Origin: Halichondria panicea | Taxonomy: Eukaryota; Porifera; Demospongiae; Suberitida; Halichondriidae | Length of the DNA: 64,000 nt | Assembly: GCF_963675165.1 (NCBI RefSeq) | Contig: NC_087381.1 | Location: forward strand, 3,782,001 to 3,846,000 | Direction of reading: 5' to 3' | Part shown: positions 9,534 to 21,500 of the stretch, one piece after another | Position numbering within the stretch: position 1 is the stretch's first letter | Layout: the number at the start of each line of letters is the position of its first letter | Made by a program: the position numbers and the translations under genes | Notes under the pieces: model-generated | Told to the model about the DNA's origin: nothing | Database searches by the model: none | What the model saw: only the letters and a program-made list of their open reading frames with translations

Positions 9534-12500
9534 ATGGCCAACAAGAGTACAAGTCAGGAAGGCATTTTTCTGCAAGACCTTTCACTGCAACTGCATGAAG
9601 TAAGGTGTTGGTTAGATCAATAAAAAGGCTATACTCTTGACTCAAAAATGCAGTTGGTTTTTCGATGTTGTATACTGTACGTATTGCAACACATTACGAA
9701 GCCAGAGGTCTTCTCTTTTGTAGGTTGAAATGTTATGTTTGGTTTCCTGGTATCGCATAGTTAGAGGGTCACATCTCGATTGCAGGCCGCTTAAATTACA
9801 TTGTTTCTAGCGGCCTGTAATCGAGGCTATGGTTTGACCTCTATTTAGGACGCAACATGAAAAATAATTGTCAACACAGCAGTCACTATTTTTAGAGGTC
9901 AGAGAATTGTTGCCTAAGATCGAGGGTGCCCCATATTTGGAGGTTCGCCTTAAATCGAATAAGTACGGTAGGTACAAGAGGCTCTCTGTACTGAAATTAT
10001 TCTTGTTGCCAATGTCAACAGTGATGATTTTGTGAGTGTCTGTACAAGAGTGACGGCATGTGTGCATTTCAGGCGAATCCAACAGTGTCGCTCAAATAGA
10101 AAAAGAAACAACTATAATTCCAGTATGACGGTTTTAATTATTGGAGTGGCGCTTAGCATTAGATAGTAGTCCATGAAGCTATAATAGATAAACTGTAGAT
10201 GTATAATTACCCGAGGCCGTGCCGCGGCCAGCGGGTACAGTAGTCCGTTGGTTTGTTTGTTTGTGTATTTTTGCGTCCTTTTTCGAGGTACGTATATACA
10301 GCTAAAGTAATCCTGTACAGGAACAAAATTTCATTGCTCATAATTATTACTTAGCCAGGTTCCATGCTTCTTACATACTATACCATTTGTATTACTCCAA
10401 ACAGCTGAGGGTTAGCACTTCAGTGCTCTAGTTTTACTATGTATAAATTATAACCTTGATTTCAAGACATATAATTATTATGTAGCCCCCAATTAAAAAT
10501 TGACTTGGCGCTTCCATTAGGGGGGTGCTGTAATTAGAAAAAAGACGATAATTAATTGTCACTGTGTATACAATTGTGACCGGGCCTAGGAAAACAACCC
10601 TTATGGAGCAAACTAGTAATGTTCAGTACACTACAAAGTAAAATAATTAGAGCTATTTTAGGATTTTGGTTTTCTTTCATAAGAAGTACATAACTTCAAT
10701 ATCTCCTCTAACTTTAAAAAAAAATTTTTTATCCGAAAATTTTTTTGTATAGCCGTTACAAGGCAGCCATTGAATTTTTTCATGCTGTTCTTGAATGCGG
10801 ATAGAACTTGGAACATTAGTTTCTCAAAACGGTAGGTCAATACTGTCCCCCTTTCACCCGAAAATATTTTAGGGTAGGAAGGTGCAAAGTGAGTGATATT
10901 GTAATCAATTTGAAGCTTAAGCACTGCTTTATTTAATTAAGCAATAAAATACAATTAATTAGTTTGCTCCATAAGGGTTGTTTTCCTAGGCCCTGTTAGC
11001 CTCCTTCGCAGCCTTTCCTTTTTCTGTTCTTTGTCACACGGTTAATAAGATAAAATACGGTAAGAATTGGAGGAACAAAGAAAGAAAGAAAGAACCGTCT
11101 AAGAAAAAGGAGAGCCTGCCTCGCTAAGTCGCGTGACGGTGGCACAGTGAAAATGAGCGTGGGCTTTCAGTAGATGGGCCGAGCCTGACAGGCAACAAAG
11201 CCACAGGATGCCTACGCATTGCAGACTTACTTTTATATGCAAGTCTGGAGATATTATCATAGACGATGGCTTTAATACCTAGCATAGTGAAGTCTGAAGA
11301 CTAAAGGTCTATCTTTGAGCCTATCCTCAAGCCTCAAATTGAGGCTTGAGTTATTATTATTGAACAGTAGTCTAGTCTAGAAACAGTGTATTTGAGAATG
11401 ACATGACAATGTTGCAAGGTTGTGATCTCATGAGTACTGACAGAATGAGACTAAACCATACTAATTTGCAATTGTGTGCATGAGACAGTTTTCACAGAGG
11501 CACGAGCACCAATGTCGAATTTTCCCTTAGTTCGTAATCTAATTTGATGTTAGAGATCGATAGGGTCTAGTCAATTCCATAGTCGTACAATCCTATTGTT
11601 TTTGAGGTTCTGCTCCTTTTGGAAACTTTCTGGCAGTAGAACCAGCTCTATAGTGGATACGAAAATAAAACCTGCAGATAAGCACTCATCAGGTCTACAT
11701 TGTCTGCTGTAATTTGAGACACTCGGCTAGGTCGAACGTGAGGTCTTGAGAGTGGGAGCACATTGAGTTTCATAAGGCGAGTCTGTAGTTCTGCTGTAGT
11801 TCTACTGTAATTATCCAAGGATAAAATTAGTTGCCCTTGCCCTTCTAGTTTGGATAGTGTGATTGTGCCAGGGCAATCTATATAGCTTCTTCTTCTTCAT
11901 TATGACTTGGACTAAAACATTCCTTCTGATGACATGAAGGGATCTGTCAATTTTGGCATGTCAGAAGTATTGCTGTGAGTTGTCCAGGATCTGGGATAGG
12001 TTCCTTCTTTGCCCAGGTCCTTTTGACAAGGGCTATTATCAGATACAGTAGTACTCTAGCCTTTCATACTTCATCTTGTAGAGCTAACTTCTACATACTG
12101 GTCTGTAGCTTCACACACGTACACTAGTAATGTATAGTACACTGCTTTGCCTCTAGTTCCTGGTAAATACGCTCCAAGTACTGTGTCACAGTGTGTGGGA
12201 GGACAGATATTGCGGTTTACTCTTGCCCACGCTCAATTAAATTTGGCTACGTCAGTAGCAGATCACAAGACTTAGCGGGGCAGGCCTTCCTTTTTCTTAG
12301 TGGCTTCCTTTTTTCTTTCTTTGCTCCTCCAATTATTCCCGTATGGTGTTAACATTGTGACAAACAACAGAAACAAAATTATAACTGAAAAAGGAAGGCC
12401 TGCGAAGGAGGCTAAGGCCCTGTCACAATTATTCTAAGATCATGGTTACAGTGTAGGTGATTTCGAAATTACACTGTTCAAAGTGTTTCGATATCACCTA

Positions 12501-15500
12501 ATCATAATAATTAAGATCATGGTTAGAACCATGGTCTTAAGGTTACGGTCAACCGTTTGCTCATTAATTATTCATGAGCTAGATCTAGTGATCTTTTCCA
12601 GCTAGAATGAGCTGGGAAACGCAGTGGCTCGAATAGACACTTGTAATCCTATCATCGTGTGCCTGTTCACATGTATACATGTATGTATAGCCTTTGACTG
12701 ATGAAGAAACCAATCACACCAATAGAGATCGTAGTGAAGAGTTCAAAATTATTGAAGAGGTAGGTAACTTTTTCGTGAGTCTAAAAATGTTTGTGTTGTG
12801 TTTGTGAATTTTTTAGTCAGAGTACTTAGTCTAGAGCACCCATGCCTCGTTTTGTTGCAAAATCAGTGCCTGAAGAATTCTTTCGAAAATGATCCACTAT
12901 GCAGTCAGTATTATACATGTACATGTACTTGCAGTGACTTGTGACCCTTAATGAATGTACTCGTATACATGTACATGTACCGTCATGCTTTGTTACAGTA
13001 CTCATAATTCTTCTTTAATTGTAAGCGACATACTTCTGAAGGAAGTCAGTCGATTTGTCACGTACAGTATGTAATGTGAAACCTGCCTATTGTAGTCGCC
13101 CTATAAGCAGGCCACCCTCTATAATACAGCACATGCACATGTACAAGTCATGCTGTGAATTTGCCATATCATAGGTAATTATTGAAGGTGAGGATAATAT
13201 GTTGGACGATGTTCGAGAATGGCTAAGTCGCACCAAAGAAGCTGTCACATTAGCCAACGAAAAAGGAGCGACTGCACTGCATCTCGCAGCGTCTAGCTTT
13301 AGGATTGAAGTTGCAAAACTGCTGTTGGAGAATGGTGCAGGTAATGAACATGCATACTATTGCTCTGTGTGACCCGACAAAGGTCCCTGTGTTCTCTCCC
13401 CATTTTGTCAAGTATAATTATAGTGGATGTACATGTATCTGTATAGCGCTCACTAACATTTCTGCCATGAGCACTTCTTAGTATTTGTACATGCAAGTGC
13501 ATTTATTAACATGTAACATAATAATTATGTGTCAGTCAAGTCCTAGCTGTTACATGTACTTATTCAGGTTTCATAATTATGTGATTTGATCACATTATGA
13601 TATTCACTGCAGATCATAGAATGGTTGACCAGGAAGAGAAAACAGTGCTACACTATCTATGTGCACTTCCCAGTGTGAAAAACATCACTGCGTTTTTCAA
13701 ATTGCTCCAGGAGAAGTAAGAACATAACTGTTAAAATTTGTCAAGCTAATTAAGTTTTAAAGCTAGCCACGCTGCGGGATAGCTGGATGACTTAATTAAG
13801 TGATGATGAATCATGAGCAATTATTGCACACATAATTACTGTGCAATAAGACGTTTAAACATGACTGCATTCGATGAATCTCATTGGGCCTGGCTGTAGG
13901 TAACATGATCAGCAATGAACGTATACTGTACAGTTTGTTTTTCATGCTTACATGTACGGAACCAATTAATGTACATTGTACCCTGTATATTGATGCTACA
14001 CAGTTTGTATCAATTTAATTCACAGGATTGATGTTAATGATGTTAAGGCCGGTGATGATGAAAACATGACGTCACTTCATTTTGCTGCTGAGAATGGTCA
14101 TTTGGAGGTTGTCATTGAGCTGTTGAAAATGGAGGCTGACATGAAAGCTCGTGATGATATTGGAGACACACCTGTCCACAAGGCCGCAGAGGCAGGACAG
14201 ACCAAGTAGGGGAACATGTACACTGTCCAAATTTGTTCTAGTTTTAAAAAAAAGTTGTTTGAAAAGTGCAATGCTGTAACGCACAGTTAGTAGCTATAAT
14301 GTAGTATAGCAAAATAGTGGCCATTGTTTTTCAAGTCTGTCAAACAGAGATGCTTATAATTATAATGAAAGCACCGCGGGTGCTGATGCCTCGGTGGATG
14401 TGCCAAACGTACAGTACATCCAGTCTAGAGAGTAGAATACCACAATAGGTGAGTAGTTGTATTTCTAAATGTATCTCGATCGATTAAGATTGGAACATTT
14501 CTAAGAAATTAGTGCTGATACCATTGTACAGGTGAATAAATATAAGCTACAACATTATGCAAAAATATTTCCCCAAAAGTTGTTGTAGTGGGAAATCATT
14601 TTAGGTGAAAATGGGGTGATCGTGTGTAACATCAAGTATTTCTGGACAAAATGTTCTTATCAAAAGTTGACAATTTATTCAATCTTACGTAATTTTTCGA
14701 CCTTAGCCGTAAGATTTTTTTTAACCTTACCGAAACGGCACTAAAAATTAGCGATTTTGAGCACTGCGGAGGATGTGTAGATAGCAACATCGAACCTTTC
14801 ATAAGATTAGCCAAACTTGTTGTGACTAAGTTCCAAACCTTAGCCGGAAACCGTTGGCCTTTTCTCTCCCTAACCGATTGCCCACTACACGTATAACAAT
14901 TGTTTACTCTTTTTATTAATCACCACAAACCCACCACCTTATGTTGTCATGGACATTTTTTTGAATATTTTGTAGCTTATTTAATCACCTACACAATGGT
15001 ATCAGCAGATTTTCTTGGAATTATAAAGCCCCGTTTACACGAGGCCTTTAATCCGGGTTGGAATCCGGATTAAACCTAACCGCGTTCGTGTAAACGGCCC
15101 TTATCCGGGTTCTAATTCGGATTAGCCAACCCACCTTTGGAGGTGGTTCAGATTGTGTCAGAAGCGGTTTAGCTGTGAGTAAGCACAAAGGGCTAATTCT
15201 GAGGCAGAGGAGGTACGACATACGCGTGTCATCCGTGTGTCTTTAACACACACTTTCCGAACTTTGACCTAAGGAATGTGTGTCTAAAACGTTTCCTTTG
15301 ATACGCGGATGTCGTACCTCCTCTGATTCTGAGGTGTTGTACATGTTGGTGGGTGTTTCTAGAGTAAGCCTGTAGCTTCCTATCAGCCAATGTTTGCGCA
15401 AATGAAATTAGTGGTCATTTTACTATGTCCACTACTCAGAAAAATCTGACCAGGATTCGACCAGGATTAGGTGTCGTGTAAACGGGGCTATATTATATTT

Positions 15501-18500
15501 AGTGCAACTAACATGTACAGTACTCTGCACATTAAATTTTGTGGTATTCTACTCTCTAGACAATTATGACATAAAACTACTACGTGTAGCTATTGCTAAT
15601 ACACACATGATATCATGATCGATGACCGTTGATTTTTTTTGTCACATTAATTTTGCTGCATGCAGACAGAATCACAGGAAAACTTGAAGATGATTGACCA
15701 TGATTGTTGCTAAAAAGGATACCAAAAGTATAAAACTATGGCTGCTCTTGCAGCTCTCTTCTCACTCTTGCAGCAACACCAATAGCCGTTCTAGTGCAGA
15801 GCTAAGTAGAGTAGCAACACTTCATGGACAACGCATTCTTCTGAAAAGGCTGCAATGGCATTCCTATTATTTTGCAAATCCACAAATTAAAATGACTAGA
15901 AGCCTAGATAGAAACTCGATTACTACATGTAATTAATTCTTGAACAGCTGTAGCAGTCTACACACACACACACACACACAAACACACTACCGTGTACCTC
16001 GCTTGCGCATGCACACCAAGGCATATAATTATGTAGTGTGGTGCTAACTGCTGACAAATAACGTACGTATGTATCCACTCGTAGAGTTCTGAAAGTGTTC
16101 TTCAAGAAGGATGCCTCATGTGCCACACTTTCTGGCTACAATGATGAGACCCCATTGCATAATGCTGTGTATGGGGGACACATAGAAACCATCAGGTTTA
16201 TCCTAGAGCACAAACCCAATGTCAATACCAGGTGAGTATCTTGCTCTGTCAGCACAGGCCGTGGGCCAATAAACATTGAGCACCCAGCACTAGTGGCACA
16301 CACTCATACATACACTGTGGATATACATGTAAATGCACTTGCAATAACCATAGATTGAAAAGGAAGGGGATTGGAAACGCAAATTTTTGCGTGAAACACT
16401 CCGCGTTATAGGGCGTGGCTAAAACTACAAAGGGATTATTTTATAATCAGCATGCTCATTACCTGTCTTGGCTGCCATACAATGTGCTGTACATAGAAAT
16501 GGTGAAATTGATCACTTTTAATGTTGAATATTTTAAAAAGTAAAGAGAATATAGCTCTAAAAGGTCGACTAAGCAACGCAACCACTATCACTAAACAAAT
16601 AAATGCTATAAAAGAAGGAATAGCCCTTACTATGAAGTCGTGAGAGGTCAAGGCCCGTGGTGTGTCTAAAAGTATACTAAAGTTTGAAGGACTATACTGC
16701 AAACGTTTATGAACAGTAAAGCTTATCCATGGCATGAAACCATTCTATATAGCACTTAGATACATAATAACCAAGTCAAGCAATGTCTTTTGCTGTTTAG
16801 GCTTCGCAGCAGGGAAAGAGAAAAGTTGACATGGAGTAATTCAAGCTATACTCAACAAAAACTAAAAACAGAGTAAAGATAGCGGACTTAGACAAGTTAG
16901 AGCTTGTCAGTGGTGTAAACTTACTTCTCTAGAGTAACCTCCCAGCGTCTGAGTGATCGCTAGTGCATAGGAGAGCTAGAAACAGTTGAAATACAACCAG
17001 AGTACGGTCAAAACAAAAATAATCGCGAGCGCGAAATCATAACGCGGAGTGTTTCAACCATTTACACAGGGAGGCCTGGTCGTTTCCAATCCCCTTCCTT
17101 TTCAATCTATGCTATTCAGTCTCTACATGTGCTGTATAGATATGTATGTACATATACATGTATGTGGGCTTCTCTGGGGTAGTCAATTACATTACCTGTA
17201 AGTAACTTATCTGGGTCAGTTACCGTTGCAAGCTAGGTGTTTGTTGGGTCGTAGCTTATCAGGTTTTCTCACTTTTTGTAGGCTCATGCATGCAGTGATT
17301 ATCTATAACCTTAATTGTCACAATTTTCAGCACTAGCCTGAACACTATTTTGCTTCTGCCACATACATGTACATGCATACATTACAGGTCCACTAATGAT
17401 GAAACTCCTCTCCATTTGGTAGCGATTGAAGGGAGCATTGAAATTGCCCAGCTTCTTCTCAATGAAGGTGCTGAGGTCAACCCTCCTTCCAACAATAAAT
17501 TTACAGTAAGATGTGTGATTACGTAAATGTATAATAACTGATAATTCACCTGCACACGGGTAGTGATGTAAGACCTTGATTGTTGGTTAGTGCTTGTACA
17601 GCCAATTTATTAATACATGGCGCCATTCAATTACCGTATTTTATCGGACAGCAAAAAATAGGAATTGTCCGGGTATAATTGGAACAGATTTTTATAGAGC
17701 ATGCGAAGTGTCCGGAATAATTAGAACAAGCAAGCAGCTGCATGCGAGCTAGCTAAGTTTAATAGAACAGGGTACGACTGAATAGTTGCACTAGCTATCT
17801 AAAACTAGCTAATTAAAGCTATCTAACTGCAGTACTGTAAGTCTTACTTGCCGTCTATGAATGATAACTCAACTTTTCAAGGTATTGTCCGGATATTTAG
17901 AACAAATGTAATATTAAAGTACTGGAGTGTCCGTTGTATTAGAACAACGAAAATTGCCCAAAAGAGTGTCCGGGGTAATTAGAAGTGTCCGATATATTAG
18001 AAGATATACGGTACCTGGACTGTTAAATGAATGTAATTTTGTACAAGCAAATTTACCTATAATATATAGACGTTGTACATGTACATGCATGTACCTACTG
18101 TGTACGTGCTAGCCTCGTCCCCAGGCCTAGTTGTCTCTATTATAACTCTAGGTCGCCAACTAGGCCTGGTAAAGATTTTATATGATCGTGCCTGTCATGT
18201 TGGTAAACTGTACCGTAAAACATGTTGTAAAACTAGTTGTGCGTGGCTTAATCTTACCAAAACCACTGCACTGAGAGCTAGCTATAGCTACCGTAGCTTT
18301 ATAAACTAAGACCATGCATATGCTACTTCTAGTGTCAGAAGGCACATGTAGATCCTTAATATCCAGATGTTACAAACATATTCCAGAACTTGGCATGTAC
18401 ATGTAGCATTAATTTGAGACAACTCGACCTGGGACGAGGCTACATGTACATATGTGTGTACATGGCGTGCTTTCAACTTGGTGTGACAGTCTAATCATGA

Positions 18501-21500
18501 TGTTCCAATCTCTCCTCCAGAAATCTCCCTTCCACAAGGCTGCTTACTACGGTCAAACAAAGTTGGCAATCTTTCTTCTGGAGAAGAATGCTGATGTCAG
18601 CAATGCAGCATTCAGAGATGTCATCTCCGAGGGCTATGAGTAAGTCTATTATAATTATACTTAAGTAGTTAATGTTGTGTGCTTCAGGACCATTGCTAAG
18701 GCAATCATTGAAAAGCACCAGTGGCCACTCGCTCTTCGTGGGAGATACAAACGCCGGGAAAAGTATACGACAGCTTTGAGGGAACTGATTGTGAAAATGC
18801 CAGGTATTGTGATATGAGACCTATTCGTATGTGTACGTACATGTAGCTTGCTGTGTGCATGTACATGCATGTACTGTAGCTTTTATGTTATTAACAACAA
18901 ACCATTTACACATGCATGCTTTACAATTGTCAACGTTTTCTTCAGCTGTTGCAGAGCAAGTGCTAGATCACTGTATCGTTGAAAGTACTCATATTCATGA
19001 AGACACTGACTACAGCGTTGTTTACAACTATGAGTTCCTCGAAGATGTTCACGAGGGCTCTGGCTCTACGTAAGAATAATTACACACCTGGCTTACATGT
19101 ATACATGTATATACATTTCTACCGGTACATGGTATAATTATACAGTATACATGTAAGTTTTTAAAGCTAGTGAAGTCCACTCTAGACCACTTTAAGTGTG
19201 ATGCAGTTACAATAATTATAATTACATGTATTATCTCACTGAAGACACTGAAGACACATGTACATGTAGTTGTTCGAAAATAGAAAATAGAGTTTTGCCA
19301 TTATTTTATTACTTTCTCTTTTACAGAGAAGTCTCAGAGGTGAGGACGAAGAATATAGTGAAATCTGCTGTAGACGAAACAGATAGTGGGGGGAAGAAAA
19401 AGAAGACACATAATGCTCATGGTTGCAGCTATGAAGAAATTTGTAGCAGAGACTCTCCTCCCACTTGGGGTCCTTCTGCATTCAGCAAGGCAAAACATCC
19501 TCTGCAAATCATGGTACAGTTGAGCCTCGATTATCCAAACCCCTGAATTCTCGATTATCCAGATGAAAGATTCGGCTACATTTAATAGCAAACACGTACA
19601 GTACTTGCACATGCGATTTAAGTGTCCACGTGGTTGAATAAGTGAGCTAGCTGTCTGAAAATGCATGTTCTATGCTTTGTGATTGCAGGTAGATCGAAAA
19701 GAGTTAAAACTGTTGAAACATCCAGTTGTCGGCTCTCTACTTCATTACAAGTGGAATAAATTTTGGTTGATTGGGTACATTGTCAATCTACTGACCTACG
19801 CCGTGTTCCTATCTCTGCTCACTGCTTTTGCCCTGCTAGTACCCAACCCACAGTCTCCTCAGTGTAAGCGCTGGGTACTCGTGTCATTGTGTAATGCAGC
19901 AGAGGCACTATATGATTGTACATGATAATGTTTATATTCTAGTCAATATTATTTTGTGATTGCAAGTGCATCTACATGTACGTATTGGCATGTATAATAT
20001 TGCATAATTATAGTACAACATTTTAATTTACATTGTAACTGTGTTGTAAAGTTTGTATTTATTCTGCAGGTGTGAACAGCACCGTGCTTACAGAAAATGG
20101 AACATTGGTCTACTGTCCATTAAGTGATATACTTTGATAAGGCCTGTATGAAGTTTATACTACACGTATTTGTACTGCAGGTATTAACAGCACAGTGCTT
20201 ACAGAAAATGGAACATTGGTCTCCTGTCCATGTAAGTGAGAGTACGTGCACACTAGAAGGTACACATATACTATATATAAATGAAAGCACCGGAGCCAGA
20301 GAGATACATGCTGTGCAGACGTCACACACACAAATTTGACCTACACCACCATTAGAGTACTTGTGAACTCCTCGCAGCCTTTAAAACCAGTATCTCTGGC
20401 TCCTAGTGAGTGAGGTGTTCTTGTTTAATGTGAGGTGTGACGCTAAACAGGAACACCTCCTTAGGGCCAAGATACAGGCTGTGCAACTCAACTAGGCACC
20501 CAGATATGACTAGCCTCGATTCCAGACCGCGAAGAGAAAGGCGGCCTGGTATACTTTGTATGCACATGCGCGAAATAATTGACAGCAATTTCATCATACA
20601 AATTGTAAAAAACCGGACAAAGTTACAAAAAGGATAATTATGACAATGTGACCACAATGGCAGCTTTCAGAGACACTAATCAAAGTAAATAATTATGCTG
20701 CAGCAGTGTTGCTTCTTCTAGCTCTGTTTATCTAAGAGGCAGTTCAAGAAGGCCTCCCAGACAGCTAGAGCTGCCAGCTAGGAAGAGTGGTGGACTAATA
20801 CATCAGTAGATCATTAGTGAATAACTTCCCGAGTGTCGAATTAAAGCTTGCATTCAGGAGTGATCATTAGCTTCTTGATCTTCAGCAATGACTTCCTGTC
20901 GAACATAAAGGCAAGATTTGGTAGCAGAAGACTTTCCTGGTCCATATTACCACAACCTCATCACGTCAGGGGACCCACAGGAACACATGCTTTTCCCCTA
21001 ACATCTGTAGACTTGGCTTGATACAATAAAGGGCGTAAGAACTCAGTTATCTTTGCACAATACTTCTATGTAACTTTACGCTCTCAACAACAACCCCGCA
21101 ATAACCACGCCCATTATTGGCCGGCTTCTTCCGGTTGTTCCTGTTTAGTGGCCCTACATGTGCATATGCACATCGAGGCATAATTATAGAGTATCAATTA
21201 TCATGCATGTAAAATTAATAATTAATGCAATGCATAAATTATTATAATATAAAGCTGTGTGTAGCCTCCCCACTGTGCAATTAATGTCATTTTCTCCATG
21301 TAAATTAGTCAAGCACTATATTTATCTTGCAGCTACTACAGATGAGTTAAAGGCATTTATCATTGCATCATCGGCTATTGTACTGCTCTTGGCTTTAGCT
21401 CGGTTTTTCTTTGAGATAATCCAGCTCTACACCAAAAGATTGTCTTACCTTACTGACTGGATTAACTGGGTAGAAGTCATTCAATATGTCACTACAATAG

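Larger units (their letters stand above)
14367..16027 (-). repeat. dispersed hairpin-ended repeat (inverted) with later insertions, TRPA copy 1 intron 5
   Basis: It begins atgaaagcaccgcgggtgct then gatgcctcggtgg, and ends gcttgcgcatgcacaccaag. These are the two ends of the repeat at 7485-8080 on the opposite strand, including the 'gcaacaccaatagccgttct' block and an AC microsatellite (about 15959-15982). The interior is enlarged by other elements, including 15027-15490. Confidence 0.55.

Noticed and set aside
16436-16735. 99-codon minus-strand frame, repeated at 49182-49484
   Set aside because: It lies inside the hAT-like TIR element and shows hydrophobic low-information sequence; its duplicate is explained by the segmental duplication.
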